Source: DATJGR01 sp963787045
GTDB lineage: Bacteria; Pseudomonadota; Gammaproteobacteria; Pseudomonadales; Azotimanducaceae
Direction of reading: 5' to 3'
Assembly: GCA_963787045.1 (NCBI GenBank)
Contig: CAWBBR010000036.1
Location: 62,001-126,000 of the forward strand
DNA length: 64,000 nucleotides
The notes under the pieces were generated by a model. The model was not told the DNA's origin, made no database searches, and was given only the letters and a program-made list of their open reading frames with translations. Below, piece by piece: positions 26,116 through 35,752 of this stretch. Both the position numbers and the translations under genes were made by a program. Each line of letters starts with the position of its first letter. Position 1 is the stretch's first letter.

Positions 26116-26469
26116 TCAGGCGCGCGGCGGAGTGTCGTTCGACGCAGCGGCCGAAACCTGGGCAGGCGGCGATTCGGTCGGCGGTGTGTCCGGCACTTCG
26201 GCGTGGCCCGATCCATTGCTGGATGGCCCGCGAACATCGCGCTCGAGACGCTTCAGTTCGTCCATCACCGCTTCGTTGTGGAGCTGTCGCCGAATTTCGT
26301 CCATGCCGATTTCGCGTTCGATCTCGGTCTTCAATGCGCTGAACGTCCGCGACATGCGTCCGACCCAAAGGCCGAGCGTTCGCAGCGCGCCGGGCAGGCG
26401 GTCCGGACCGAGTACCAGCAGCGCAATCACACCAACGACGACCAGCTCTGGAAAGCTGATATCAAACAT
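26116..26469 (-). CDS. tatB: Twin-arginine translocase subunit TatB
   Basis: This 117-residue protein has the TatB N-terminus MFDISFPELVVVGVIALLVL, a membrane helix followed by GPDRLP. A long amphipathic helix (LGLWVGRMSRTFSALKTEIEREIG) and a disordered acidic tail follow. TatB forms the receptor complex with TatC for folded proteins with RR signal peptides. The start overlaps the tatA end by eight bases. Confidence 0.93.
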   Translation of the reverse strand: MFDISFPELVVVGVIALLVLGPDRLPGALRTLGLWVGRMSRTFSALKTEIEREIGMDEIRRQLHNEAVMDELKRLERDVRGPSSNGSGHAEVPDTPPTESPPAQVSAAASNDTPPRA

Positions 26470-26695
26470 TCGTGTCCTGTTTGCGCGCGTCAGCGGTACG
26501 CGGTGCCCGTTCTATCTCACCCTCGATCACGCGTTCGCGGGGTGCCGGCGCGTTCTCTTCTTCCTTGACGGCCGATCTGAATCCCTTGATCGCGCTACCG
26601 AGATCTGCGCCGAGCGTCTTCAGCCGTTTGGTACCGAACAGCAGCACCACGATGCCGAGGATGACGAGCAGTTCTCCCATGCCGATGCCGAACAT
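26462..26695 (-). CDS. tatA: Twin-arginine translocase subunit TatA
   Basis: This 77-residue pore-forming subunit consists of a short N-terminal helix GMGELLVILGIVVLLFGTKRL, then the hinge and amphipathic helix LGADLGSAIKGFRSAV, then a charged tail. Two ATGs are possible. The inner one (26695) has GGAG about eight bases upstream and gives the usual MFGIG start; the outer one (26707) would add MENE. It is the first gene of the tat run and lies 50 bases after hisE. Confidence 0.92.
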   Translation of the reverse strand: MFGIGMGELLVILGIVVLLFGTKRLKTLGADLGSAIKGFRSAVKEEENAPAPRERVIEGEIERAPRTADARKQDTNV

Positions 26696-26745
26696 TTCAT
26701 TCTCCATATGAGACGGCGTGAGTGGCGCATTATACGCGCCGGTTG

Positions 26746-27084
26746 TCAGTCGATCTGCGACCTGGTTCTGCCCGCTTTTTCGACGTGTCCGGAGACGCCC
26801 ATGCGCTCCGCAAGCTCGTCCAACACCCAGACCGGCTGCTGGTTCAGATGCACCAGCATCACCAGCGTGTGAAACCACAGGTCGGCGACCTCGCCGATCA
26901 GGGCATCGTTACGAGCCGAACCTTCGACATTCTTTGCGGCGATTAGTGCCTCTCCGGCTTCCTCAGCGACCTTCTTGAGGATGCGGTCGAGCCCGGACGC
27001 ATATAAAGAGGCGACATACGACGACTTCGGGTCGGCCGAGCGTCGCTCTTCGAGTACTTTCGTCAGCGCATCGATGACGTTCAT
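26746..27084 (-). CDS. hisE: Phosphoribosyl-ATP pyrophosphatase HisE
   Basis: This 112-residue all-helical MazG-like enzyme removes pyrophosphate from phosphoribosyl-ATP in the second step of histidine synthesis. Key blocks are SYVASLYASGLDRILKKVAEEAGEALIAAKN (with the metal-binding EEAGE) and EVADLWFHTLVML. As in Pseudomonas it sits between ubiB and tatA, separate from the main his operon. hisI, often its partner here, is absent from this window. It follows ubiB by three bases. Confidence 0.95.
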   Translation of the reverse strand: MNVIDALTKVLEERRSADPKSSYVASLYASGLDRILKKVAEEAGEALIAAKNVEGSARNDALIGEVADLWFHTLVMLVHLNQQPVWVLDELAERMGVSGHVEKAGRTRSQID

Positions 27085-27087
27085 GGG

Positions 27088-28755
27088 TCATGCCTTCGCG
27101 ATCAGCATGGAGCCTAGCACAGCGGTCAGCACGCCGAGGGTGATCGGCATCGGTTCGCCCGTTTGCAGTGCGTGAGCCACCGGCGCCCAAAGGAACGCGC
27201 CGCTGACGACCAGCAGCGTCGCGCCCAGCCAGCGCCGACCGCGACCTTTGCGCTCCTGATTCTCGATCAGCGTTGCCAGTCGATTCATCACTGCGCGCTG
27301 CTCGCGCGCGACTCTGTCGAGTCGTCGTAAACCCTGGCTTGCGCCGATGATGAGCTCCGGCAGCCGCGGCAGCTGTTCGATCAGTTCGGGCGCGTACGTA
27401 CTGAACTGGCGCAGCACGGCGGCCGGCCCCATGCGCTGCTCCATCCAACGCTCCATGAACGGTTTCGCGGTGTTCCAAAGATCGAGATCGGGATACAGCT
27501 GGCGGCCGAGACCTTCGATGTTCAAGAGCGTCTTCTGCAACAGCACGAGTTGCGGCTGCACTTCCATGTTGAATTCGCGCGCGGTCTGAAACAGCGTGAT
27601 GAGGAAGTGCCCGAACGAGATCTCTTTCAGTGGTTTCTCGAAAATCGGTTCGCAGACGCGGCGGATCACGTTCTCGAACTCGGTGACCTTGGTTTCTTCC
27701 GGAATCCAGCCGCTTTCGAGGTGCAGCCGCGCGACTTCGCGATAGTCCTGATTGAAGAACGCGAGCAGATTGCGCGCCAGGTAGTTCTGGTCCTCGTCGG
27801 TCAGCGTGCCGATGATCGCGCAGTCGATGGCGACGTAGCGCGGGCTCTTCGGATCGGTGATGTCGACGAAGATGTTCCCCGGGTGCATGTCGGCGTGGAA
27901 GAAGTTGTCGACGAATACCTGCGTGAAGAACGTCTCCACTCCGCGCTCCGCCAGCAGCTTCATGTCGGTGCCGCATGCGCGTAGTTCTTCTATGTTCGCG
28001 ATGGGCACGCCGTGAATCCGCTCGAGTACGAGAACGTCCTCGCGCGTGTGGTCCCAGTAAACGCGCGGTACGTACAACAGCGGCGAGTCGGCGAAGTTGC
28101 GCCTCAACTTGGCCGTGTTGGCGCCTTCGTGGATCAGGTTCAGTTCGTTGAAGATCGTCGATTGATAGTCCTCGACGATTGTCACCAGGTGCAGCCGTCG
28201 CGCGTCGCTCGAAACGCGCTCGAGCAGCCGCGCGATCGTATGAAGCAGCAGCAGATCCTCGCGGATTACCGATTCGATACCGGGCCGAACCACTTTGACG
28301 ACCACGTCGTCGCCGTTGAGCAACCGCGCGGCATGCACCTGCGCGACCGATGCCGACGCAAGCGGTTGTTCGTCGAACGACGCGAACACGTCGGCGAGCG
28401 GTACCCCCATGCTCGCCTGGATCTTTGCGCGCGCTTCGGGACCCGGGAACGGCGGCACGCGATCCTGCAGCTTGGCGAGCTCTTCTGCGTAATCCGGTGC
28501 GAGCAGATCGCGCCGCGTCGACAGGATCTGACCGAACTTGATGAACACCGGACCGAGCGTTTCGAGCGCCAACCTGAGTCTGTGTGCCGGCGGATCGGCC
28601 GGCGTCGGTAACCAGCGCGTCGGCGAGAGGCGCCACAGTATCCGCAACGGCGTGGGCAGCTGCTCGTCCGCGACTCCGCTTCGATCGATCAGCTCGTCGA
28701 GACGATATCGCAGCACTGTGGTGCCGATGCGCGAGAGGCGCATCAGCCGGCTCAC
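27088..28755 (-). CDS. ubiB: Ubiquinone biosynthesis regulatory kinase-like protein UbiB
   Basis: This 555-residue ABC1/ADCK-family atypical kinase is needed for ubiquinone synthesis. The defining KxGQ motif is seen as FIKFGQILSTRRDLL (about 72-86). The Ala-rich loop ASASVAQVHAA replaces a P-loop. A kinase-like lobe with FHADMHPGNIFVD and AIDCAIIG follows. Two C-terminal membrane helices (LGATLLVVSGAFLWA, ITLGVLTAVLGSML) anchor it in the inner membrane. Its ATG overlaps the ubiJ stop (ATGA), so ubiE, ubiJ and ubiB form one translation-coupled unit. Confidence 0.95.
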   Translation of the reverse strand: MSRLMRLSRIGTTVLRYRLDELIDRSGVADEQLPTPLRILWRLSPTRWLPTPADPPAHRLRLALETLGPVFIKFGQILSTRRDLLAPDYAEELAKLQDRVPPFPGPEARAKIQASMGVPLADVFASFDEQPLASASVAQVHAARLLNGDDVVVKVVRPGIESVIREDLLLLHTIARLLERVSSDARRLHLVTIVEDYQSTIFNELNLIHEGANTAKLRRNFADSPLLYVPRVYWDHTREDVLVLERIHGVPIANIEELRACGTDMKLLAERGVETFFTQVFVDNFFHADMHPGNIFVDITDPKSPRYVAIDCAIIGTLTDEDQNYLARNLLAFFNQDYREVARLHLESGWIPEETKVTEFENVIRRVCEPIFEKPLKEISFGHFLITLFQTAREFNMEVQPQLVLLQKTLLNIEGLGRQLYPDLDLWNTAKPFMERWMEQRMGPAAVLRQFSTYAPELIEQLPRLPELIIGASQGLRRLDRVAREQRAVMNRLATLIENQERKGRGRRWLGATLLVVSGAFLWAPVAHALQTGEPMPITLGVLTAVLGSMLIAKA

Positions 28756-29363
28756 TGCTTCGCTCCCGAGATGCGTTCGACGATCTCCGTGCGTGCGGCG
28801 AGTCTGTCGACGCGAACCCTGAGCGTCTGCATGGACACGATGAACGCGTCGAATTCGCTTGCCGTCAGATAACGCTGCCGCGCGCCTTCTTTTGCGAGCC
28901 GCGTTCCTTCGTCACCGAGACTGCGGCCTATCGCGGCGAGCGCCGAGAATCCCAGTTCGAAGACGTTCGCCAGTGATTGCGCCGCGTCCCTCCCGACGAG
29001 ATTCTCAAGGGGTGACAGCACGTCGGGACGAAAGTCGCGAACGATGCTGCGGAACTGACTGAGTACGACCTCGTCGCCGTCGATCGAAAGCCCGCCGCGT
29101 CCACCGTTGCCGAGAAAAGCGCCGGCCAGCGCAATTGGAGCGCCGCGCACGATGACTGAGGGTGCATCCGTGGGGCCGGGATTGACGCGAATCGAATCCT
29201 CGCCGAATTGCAGCGTGGTCGTCTCACCTGGGGGATCGATCACGACGGCAATGCTGCGGCCCGCGAGCGCACGCAGACGCGTGCGCGTAAGGGAATCGAG
29301 GTTTGCGGACTCGTTGGCGAGCGTTTCGACCCAGCGGCTCAGCAGAGTCGCAAACGGGCTCAC
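28752..29363 (-). CDS. ubiJ: Ubiquinone biosynthesis accessory factor UbiJ
   Basis: This 203-residue SCP2-domain lipid-binding protein works with UbiK as accessory factor of the soluble ubiquinone-synthesis complex. The SCP2-like part runs over residues 20-110 (LALAGRSIAVVIDPPGETTTLQF, PSVIVRGAPIALAGAFLG). A helical C-terminus with a coiled coil follows (FDAFIVSMQTLRVRVDRL). GTG 29363 overlaps the ubiE stop (GTGA) and removes an artificial upstream extension lying inside ubiE. Position between ubiE and ubiB supports the call. Confidence 0.9.
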   Translation of the reverse strand: MSPFATLLSRWVETLANESANLDSLTRTRLRALAGRSIAVVIDPPGETTTLQFGEDSIRVNPGPTDAPSVIVRGAPIALAGAFLGNGGRGGLSIDGDEVVLSQFRSIVRDFRPDVLSPLENLVGRDAAQSLANVFELGFSALAAIGRSLGDEGTRLAKEGARQRYLTASEFDAFIVSMQTLRVRVDRLAARTEIVERISGAKQ

Positions 29364-30118
29364 GGTCGCGGCGCTTTGTCGGCGTGATGGATCGCCACGA
29401 TCCCGTTCAGCAGGTTCTCGTACGCCGCATTGACGAAACCCGCATCGGTGAGCATCAGCTTGAGCGCTTTCTGCGACGGGTGTACTTCGATCGATTCGAC
29501 GAGGTAACGGTAGGCGTTTGCGTCGCCGGTCACGAGCCGGCCGATGGCGGGCCATAACGCCTGAAACGCGCCGTAGCCGGCCGCCACGAGAGGGTTTTCC
29601 GGTTTCGAGAATTCGAGCACCAACAGTTTTCCGTTTGGCCGCAACACGCGATGCATCTCCGCGAGTGCGCGTTCTTTGCGGGTCACGTTGCGTAAGCCGA
29701 AGCCGATGGTGATGCAATTGAAGCTGGCATCGGCGAACGGCAGCGTCTCGGCGTCGGCCTGGCAGAACGCGACGTTCGTGAGACCGCTATCGAACAGCCG
29801 GTCGCGTCCGACATCCATCATCGCGCCGTTGATGTCGGCCAGCACCACTTTGCCCGCTTCGCCGACCAACGGCGCGTACAACGCGGCGAAGTCGCCGGTG
29901 CCACCGGCCAGGTCGAGCACGTTGTGGCCCGCGCGCACGCCGGACATCTCGACGACGATGCGCTTCATGATCCGGTGCGAACCGAGCGACATCACGTCGT
30001 TCATCACGTCGTAGCGCTGCGCCACCGACTCGAACACGCGACCGACCCGACGGGCCTTTTCCGCCGCCGGGACTTTCTGAAAACCAAAGTCGACGCGATC
30101 TTCTTCGTCTGGCTTCAC
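29360..30118 (-). CDS. ubiE: Demethyl-ubiquinol/menaquinol C-methyltransferase UbiE
   Basis: This 252-residue SAM-dependent methyltransferase adds the C2 methyl group in quinone synthesis. It carries FGFQKVP near the start, RYDVMNDVMSLGSHRIMK, SAM motif I VLDLAGGTGDFA (about 67-78), and GFGLRNVTRKERALAEM. The late family block is FSKPENPLVAAGY. The standard ATG is used. It follows the DUF971 gene by four bases, in a long minus-strand run. Confidence 0.96.
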   Translation of the reverse strand: MKPDEEDRVDFGFQKVPAAEKARRVGRVFESVAQRYDVMNDVMSLGSHRIMKRIVVEMSGVRAGHNVLDLAGGTGDFAALYAPLVGEAGKVVLADINGAMMDVGRDRLFDSGLTNVAFCQADAETLPFADASFNCITIGFGLRNVTRKERALAEMHRVLRPNGKLLVLEFSKPENPLVAAGYGAFQALWPAIGRLVTGDANAYRYLVESIEVHPSQKALKLMLTDAGFVNAAYENLLNGIVAIHHADKAPRP

Positions 30119-30123
30119 GGCAC

Positions 30124-30519
30124 CTAACCTTTATCGGGCTGCCAATGGCCGATCGGAATGTTCGGCAACCGGCTGGAGTTGGCGACTTTCAGCTCCTCCA
30201 GATAACGCTGCCAGTAACTGTCGCGCTGTTCACCGAGCTCGCGCAGATATTCCCACGCATAGATGCCGGTGTCGTGGCCGTCGTCGAAAACGATGCGGAT
30301 GGCGTAGTTCCCAACGAGATCGATCTGCTGAATGTTCACGTACTTTTTGCCGGTCATCAGCTTGCGCTCGCCGGCGCCATGGCCTCGAACCTCCGCCGAC
30401 GGCGAATACACCCGCAGCAGCTCGCAGGGGAGCCGGAATTGCACACCATCGGGAAACCCGACCTCGAGCTCTCGCGATTGACGATGGAGCTTTAGCTCGG
30501 TTGGCGCCTGAGTAGCCAC
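30124..30519 (-). CDS. DUF971 (gamma-butyrobetaine hydroxylase-like N-terminal) protein
   Basis: This 131-residue protein has the compact DUF971 fold: LKLHRQSRELEVGFPDGVQFRLPCELLRVYSPSAEV, then IQQIDLVGNYAIRIVFDDGHDTGIYAWEYLREL. The His and Cys pattern suits metal binding, as in the zinc-binding N-domain of butyrobetaine hydroxylase. Members have been linked to iron-sulfur protein maturation, but the role here is not proven. GTG 30519, one base after the hslU stop, gives the usual N-terminus. It is regularly found between hslU and ubiE in proteobacteria. Confidence 0.9.
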   Translation of the reverse strand: MATQAPTELKLHRQSRELEVGFPDGVQFRLPCELLRVYSPSAEVRGHGAGERKLMTGKKYVNIQQIDLVGNYAIRIVFDDGHDTGIYAWEYLRELGEQRDSYWQRYLEELKVANSSRLPNIPIGHWQPDKG

Positions 30520-30520
30520 G

Positions 30521-31852
30521 TTAGAGGATGTAGCGCGAAAGATCCTGATCGCGCGCCAGCCCGCTGAGCCGCGCGTCGACATACGCGGCATCGATGGTGA
30601 CTGACCTGTCGTCGCCGACGCGCTCGGTCGCCTCGAACGAGACGTCTTCCAACAGCCGCTCCATGACGGTATGCAATCGGCGCGCGCCGATGTTCTCGGT
30701 CGATTCGTTGACCTGAAACGCGAGTTCGGCGACGCGGGCGATGGCGCTGTCGGAGAACTGGATCTTCACACCTTCGGTATCCATCAGCGCGCGGTATTGC
30801 TCGGTGAGCGATGCATTGGGCTCGGTGAGAATACGCTTGAAATCATCGGCCGTCAGGGCGTCGAGCTCGACGCGGATCGGCAGCCGGCCCTGCAGTTCCG
30901 GTATCAGGTCCGATGGTTTCGTCAGATGAAACGCGCCCGATGCGATGAACAGGATGTGATCGGTCTTGACCATTCCGTACTTCGTCGACACGGTGCACCC
31001 TTCGATGAGCGGCAGCAGGTCGCGTTGGACGCCTTCGCGCGACACGTCGACGCCCATCGTTTCGCCGCGCTTGGCGACCTTGTCGATTTCGTCGAGAAAT
31101 ACGATGCCGGTTTGCTCCACGCTTTCGATCGCGCGCGCCTTGATGTCCTCTTCGTTGACGAGCCGCAGCGCTTCTTCTTCGCGCGTGCGTCGCATTGCAT
31201 CTTTCACCTTCAATCGCACCGTGCGCTTTCGTTGGTTCGTCAGATTCGAAAACATGCTTTGCAGCTGATTCGTCATCTCTTCCATGCCCGGCGGCGCCAT
31301 GATCTCGACACCGACCGGCGACGCCGACAGCTCCAGTTCGACTTCCTTGTCGTCGAGCTCACCTTCGCGCAGTCGTTTGCGGAAGACCTGGCGCGCGCTC
31401 GAGTCCGTGCGTTGGGCCGTTTCGGCGAAACCCACCGATCGCGGTTCCGGAAGCAGCGCATCGAGGATGCGGTCTTCGGCGGCGTCTTCGGCGCGCGGCT
31501 TCACCTTCTCGATCTGTTCCTGACGCAACATCTTGACCGCCGCGTCGGCGAGGTCGCGAATGATCGATTCGACATCGCGTCCGACGTAACCAACCTCGGT
31601 GAACTTCGTCGCCTCTACCTTGATGAACGGCGCTCCTGCCAGCTTTGCCAGGCGGCGCGCGATCTCGGTTTTGCCGACGCCCGTCGGGCCGATCATCAGA
31701 ATGTTCTTCGGCGTCACTTCGTCGCGCAGCGATTCGCTGAGCTGCATGCGCCGCCAGCGATTGCGCAGCGCGATCGCGACGGCCCGCTTTGCGGCTTGCT
31801 GGCCGACGATGTGCTTGTCGAGTTCGTGCACGATCTCGCGCGGGGTCATCAC
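30521..31852 (-). CDS. hslU: ATP-dependent protease ATPase subunit HslU
   Basis: This 443-residue AAA+ unfoldase feeds substrates into the HslV peptidase. The N-terminal TPREIVHELDKHIVGQ is followed by Walker A GPTGVGKTE (about 55-63), the pore motif GYVGRD (about 90), the intermediate I domain (residues 110-240), Walker B IVFLDEID, and the C-terminal RDQDLSRYIL tail that docks into HslV. Either of two successive ATGs (31852 or 31849) could start it. It lies 21 bases after hslV. Confidence 0.96.
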   Translation of the reverse strand: MMTPREIVHELDKHIVGQQAAKRAVAIALRNRWRRMQLSESLRDEVTPKNILMIGPTGVGKTEIARRLAKLAGAPFIKVEATKFTEVGYVGRDVESIIRDLADAAVKMLRQEQIEKVKPRAEDAAEDRILDALLPEPRSVGFAETAQRTDSSARQVFRKRLREGELDDKEVELELSASPVGVEIMAPPGMEEMTNQLQSMFSNLTNQRKRTVRLKVKDAMRRTREEEALRLVNEEDIKARAIESVEQTGIVFLDEIDKVAKRGETMGVDVSREGVQRDLLPLIEGCTVSTKYGMVKTDHILFIASGAFHLTKPSDLIPELQGRLPIRVELDALTADDFKRILTEPNASLTEQYRALMDTEGVKIQFSDSAIARVAELAFQVNESTENIGARRLHTVMERLLEDVSFEATERVGDDRSVTIDAAYVDARLSGLARDQDLSRYIL

Positions 31853-31873
31853 GCCGGGCGTCCGTCGCCACGC

Positions 31874-32420
31874 TCATGACGCGGCCTCGAGCGATTCGAT
31901 GGTGCGGTTGTGGTTCGTGTAGATGCAGATGTCCGCAGCGATCGTGAGACCTTTCTCGACGATGCTGCGCGCATCGAGGTCGGTGTTGTCGAGCAAGGCG
32001 CGCGCGGCCGCCTGTGCATATGGTCCGCCGGAACCGATGGCGATGACGCTGTTCTCGGGTTCGATCACGTCGCCATTGCCGGTGATCATCAACGACGTGT
32101 GCGCGTCGGCGACGATCAGCAGCGCTTCGAGGCGCCGCAGCGCGCGATCGGTGCGCCAGTCTTTTGCGAGTTCGACGGCCGCGCGGGTGAGGTTGCCGGA
32201 ATACTGGTCGAGTTGTTTCTCGAAGCGTTCGAATAGCGTGAATGCGTCTGCGGTACCACCGGCGAATCCGGCCAGCACGCGTGTCCTTATAAAGGCGGCG
32301 CACCTTGCGCGCGTTGCCCTTCATGATGGTCTGACCCACCGAGACCTGCCCGTCGCCGCCGACGGCGACCGTGTTGCCGCGTCTGACGCTGAGGATCGTC
32401 GTGCCTCGATACTGTTCCAA
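31874..32420 (-). CDS. hslV: ATP-dependent protease peptidase subunit HslV, one frameshift
   Basis: HslV is an N-terminal-threonine protease forming a double hexamer. The start is MEQYRG followed by TTILSVRR, where the first Thr becomes the nucleophile after processing, as in many proteobacterial HslV with a short propeptide. Then come GGDGQVSVGQTIMKGNARKVRRL and, in another frame after about 32283, VLAGFAGGTADAFTLFERFE and AADICIYTNHN. The total span (about 182 codons) equals a normal HslV. One surplus base (or two missing) between YKD and VLAG would explain the break, so an intact gene is likely in the organism. Confidence 0.88.
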
Positions 32421-32481
32421 CGGGTGGTCTCCGGCGTTGCTGCAAGCCGATTGGGCATAGTGGGGACCGGAACGGTCGAAT

Positions 32482-33055
32482 TCAACCGGCGGTCGGTTTG
32501 CGCGCGAGCACGAGTGCGTCGACGTCCTGTTTGCGTAACTGGGTGATTGCGCGCTGCATTTCCTGCGACGACGTGAACGGTCCGACGATCACTCGATGTC
32601 GCGTCGCGCCGCTCGACAGCGTGACGGTCGCCGTCTCGGTATTCCAACCCGCTTGCGCAAGCGTCGCGCGCAAGCGATCGGCATCTTCTTTGTTGGTGAA
32701 CGATCCGGCCTGCAACAGAAATTCGTGCGGACCTTCGGCGACGGGCGGCGTCGTCTTGGTCTCGGTCGGTTCCGGCCGCGACGAGATCTTCTCGTTCGGC
32801 AGACGTTCGAAGAATTCGAATCGAGTCACTGGCGTCGAATCGCCGGCGACGGGGGCCGGCGCGACCGCGGCGGGACGACTGCGGCCACCAATATTCGGGA
32901 AGCAGCGCCCCGGCCAACGTGAACGCGATGCCGAGCGCGATGCCGGCACCGAAGCTGCCCCAATGAAAAGCCGATTGGCGCTGGCGTGGACGGTTGCGTG
33001 AATCGCTGCGCAGCGCACGCTTGTGTCGCTGCCCGTTCGCAAAATCCTGCGCCAT
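32482..33055 (-). CDS. ftsN: FtsN-like SPOR-domain cell-division protein, one frameshift
   Basis: A basic cytoplasmic N-terminus (MAQDFANGQRHKRAL) is followed by a membrane helix (SFGAGIALGIAFTLAGALLP), a Pro/Ala linker and a C-terminal SPOR domain (FLLQAGSFTNKEDADRLRATL, HRVIVGPFTSSQEMQRAITQL). SPOR domains bind denuded glycan at the septum, and FtsN activates septal peptidoglycan synthesis. Position directly before hslVU and after priA is the classical ftsN locus of gammaproteobacteria. The frame changes near 32885, just after the membrane helix. The symbol is assigned by architecture and synteny, since FtsN sequence is poorly conserved. Confidence 0.75.
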
Positions 33056-33123
33056 TTCCGATCCGCCGGTGAGAGTGCGCGCATCATAGCGACGCGCACT
33101 GCTTGCTTGAAATAAATCGGTGC

Positions 33124-35293
33124 TCAAAACATATCGTACGGATCGACGTCGATCGACCAACGCACACCGGGGTAGCGGCGCTGTCCGTGCGCTGCGACGA
33201 GTTGATCGAGCGCGGCGCCGAGATGGGTTCGGTTGCGCGCGAGTAGTGCGGTCTGACAACGATAACGGCGCGCCCGTCGCGCGAGCGGCGCTTGCGCAGG
33301 ACCGAGAATTTCGATTGCCGAGCCGGACAGTCCATCGACGAGCGAGCGCAGGCACGCGAGCGTCCGTTCCGCGTCGACGCCGTCGGCTTTCAGCAGGGCC
33401 ATCGCGCGAAACGGAGGAAGCCCTGCCGCCGCGCGTTGCGCGAGTTCGGTTACCGCGAAGCCCTCGTAGCCACGTTCGACGAGCGCTTGCAGCAACGGAT
33501 TGCCGGGGTTGAACGTCTGAATCCAGACCTCGCCGGGACGTTCGGCGCGTCCCGCGCGTCCCGCAACTTGAACGATCAGCTGTGCGGTGTGTTCGGGTGC
33601 ACGGAAGTCCGGGCTGGTGAAACCCGCGTCGGCATTCAAAACGCCGACGAGCGTGACTCGCGGAAAGTGGTGGCCCTTTGCGAGCATCTGCGTGCCGACC
33701 AGTACCGCTGGTTCACCGCGACCGATCATCTCGAGGTGCGACGCCATGGTGCGCGCGCTGCGCGTCGTATCGCGATCGATGCGCAGCACCGGAACGTTCG
33801 GAAATGCGCGCGCAACGCCTTGCTCGCTGCGTTGCGTGCCGACCCCGATGCCGCGCAGATCCGGCTGGCCGCAATCCGGACAGCGCGAAAGTAACGGCGA
33901 CGCGAAACCACAATGGTGGCAGCGCAGTCCAGCGGGCGATTGATGCAGCGTCAGACCGACTCTCGCAGCGCGGACATCCGGCGCACCATCCACAGCGGGT
34001 GCACAAGTAAGACGGGGAATAGCCGCGCCGATTGATGAACAGCAGGGCCTGATTGCCTTGTGCCAGGTGCGCGGCGATCGCGTCCCGCATCGGGTCGCTC
34101 AAGCCGTCTTCGAGTTTCAGTCCACGGATGTCGACCAGCTTGATGCTGGTCGGCTTCGCGGCGCCGGGACGCGCGGTCAAACGCAGATGGCGGAAGCGGC
34201 CGCGCTGCGCGTTGTGCAGCGTCTCGAGCGCGGGCGTGGCGGTGCCCATGATCAATGGAACACCGAGCAGTTGCGCACGTTTGGTGGCGAGATCGCGCGC
34301 GGAGTAGCGAAACCCGTCCTGCTGTTTGAACGAGCCGTCGTGTTCTTCGTCGACCACGATCAGTCCGAGCGCGGCGAACGGCACGAAGATCGCGCTGCGG
34401 GTGCCGATCAGAACGCGAACTCGTCCATCACGGCACTGCAACCATGTTTGAGCCCGCTCGCGTTCGGTCAAACCGGAGTGATATACCGCGGCGCGACCGA
34501 ACCGATGCGTGAAGCGCTCGAGCGTTTGCGGGGTGAGTGCGATTTCAGGAATCAGCACCAGCGCTTGCCCGCCATTCACCAGAACAGATTCGATGACCTG
34601 CAGATAGATTTCGGTCTTGCCGCTGCCCGTGACACCGTCGAGCAACATGCATTCGAAATGCCCCAGCGCCGCGCGGGCCAGTTCGATCGCGGAGCGTTGT
34701 TCCTCGGTCAACTCGAACGGGAGCTTCGTGACCGCGACTGTCGGGTTGGCGGGCGCCGAAGCCGCTGTAACGATGCCTTTCTTGACCAGCCCCGACAGAA
34801 CGCGCGCGTCCACGCCGGAAGCCACCAGGTCGTCGTGGCTGGAGAGTCCGCCCGCGTTGCGCAGCGCATCTATTGCCGCGAGTTGGCGCGGCGCGCGCTT
34901 CAGTGATTCCGCCAACGCGTCGTCGATCTCGCCCAGTTGCCAGAATCGCTGCTGCAATGGTTGCAGCGCGCGTCCGTCGCGTAGTGCCACCGGTACCGCC
35001 GAGAACAGCGCGTCGCCGGGTGGGTGGCGGTAATACGCGGCAGCCCAGCGGATCAGCTCGAAGACGTCGGGTTGCAACACCGGCTGCTGATCGATGACGT
35101 CCAGTATCGACTTCAGCTCGGTGTCGACGTGGTCTACGCACGAGGTCTCGACCACGAGCCCGATCAATTCCGCGGCGCCGAACGGCACTCGCACGCGCGT
35201 GCCCGGTTGCGGCAGTGACGCATCCGGCGGCAGCAGGTAGTCGAACAGAGTCCAGAGCGGCCTCGGGACTGCGACGCGGACGATCACGCTCAT
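33124..35293 (-). CDS. priA: Primosomal helicase PriA, one frameshift
   Basis: PriA is the 3'-5' helicase that restarts stalled replication forks. Seen in order are the N-terminal DNA-binding domain (IVRVAVPRPLWTLFDYLLP), Walker A GVTGSGKTE (about residue 230), DEEH in VVDEEHDGSFKQQ, and zinc-binding Cys pairs (CTRCGWCAGCPRC, then CHHCGF and CPDCG). The helicase C-terminal motifs follow: GTQMLAKGHHFP and QVAGRAGRAERPG. The frame breaks near 33955 inside the zinc region, where one extra base gives ESRSD in place of ESRLTLHQ. Span is normal (about 723 codons). The gene is likely intact in the organism. Confidence 0.92.
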
Positions 35294-35377
35294 CGGCGTG
35301 ATGGTACAGGCCTGCTGCACGCGGCCGAAGCAAAGCCGCGGCGGAACGCATCCGGCGACGGCTCGCGGACGGTGGGC

Positions 35378-35405
35378 TTGCCACGGCAATTCGCTCTGGT
35401 ACACT
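35378..35405 (+). promoter_or_regulatory. Sigma-70 promoter of rpmE
   Basis: TTGCCA (35378-35383) and TACACT (35400-35405) are separated by 16 bases, and TG lies one base before the -10 box (extended -10). Transcription would start about 25 bases before the rpmE start codon at 35437. Confidence 0.6.
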
Positions 35406-35436
35406 GCGCGCCCTCCGAATTCCAGGCCCGAGCATC

Positions 35437-35649
35437 ATGAAGCCAGACATTCATCCCGCGTACACCGCGATGAAGGCCACCTGCAGCTGCGGCAACGTCA
35501 TCGAGACGCGCTCGACCTTGGGCGCAGACATGCACTTGGACGTGTGTTTGAAGTGCCATCCGTTCTATACCGGTCGTCAGAAGATCGTCGATGCCGGCGG
35601 CCGCGTCGAACGGTTCCGCAAGCGCTTCGGGACGCGCGGCGTCAGCTGA
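35437..35649 (+). CDS. rpmE: 50S ribosomal protein bL31 (zinc-binding form)
   Basis: This 70-residue protein starts MKPDIHPAYTAMKATCSCGN and contains LDVCLKCHPFYTG, so the Cys residues of the C+ zinc-binding L31 type are present. It bridges the ribosomal subunits. It is divergent from priA as in Escherichia coli and has a good extended -10 promoter. Downstream, a hairpin lies before the protease gene. Confidence 0.96.
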   Translation: MKPDIHPAYTAMKATCSCGNVIETRSTLGADMHLDVCLKCHPFYTGRQKIVDAGGRVERFRKRFGTRGVS

Positions 35650-35720
35650 TCGTCCCCCGCGTCGCCGTTTCGGCGGCGGAGCAACTCTCCATCGTCGAGC
35701 GACTCTAAGGGGTTGCAACG

Positions 35721-35738
35721 ACACCGCGTGTGCGGTGT
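35721..35738 (+). terminator. Hairpin after rpmE
   Basis: ACACCGC and GCGGTGT flank a four-base GTGT loop, giving a perfect 7-bp stem 71 bases after the rpmE stop and just before the protease gene. There is no T run, so termination is only possible, not shown. Confidence 0.4.
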
Positions 35739-35752
35739 TGTAGCGCTTCCGA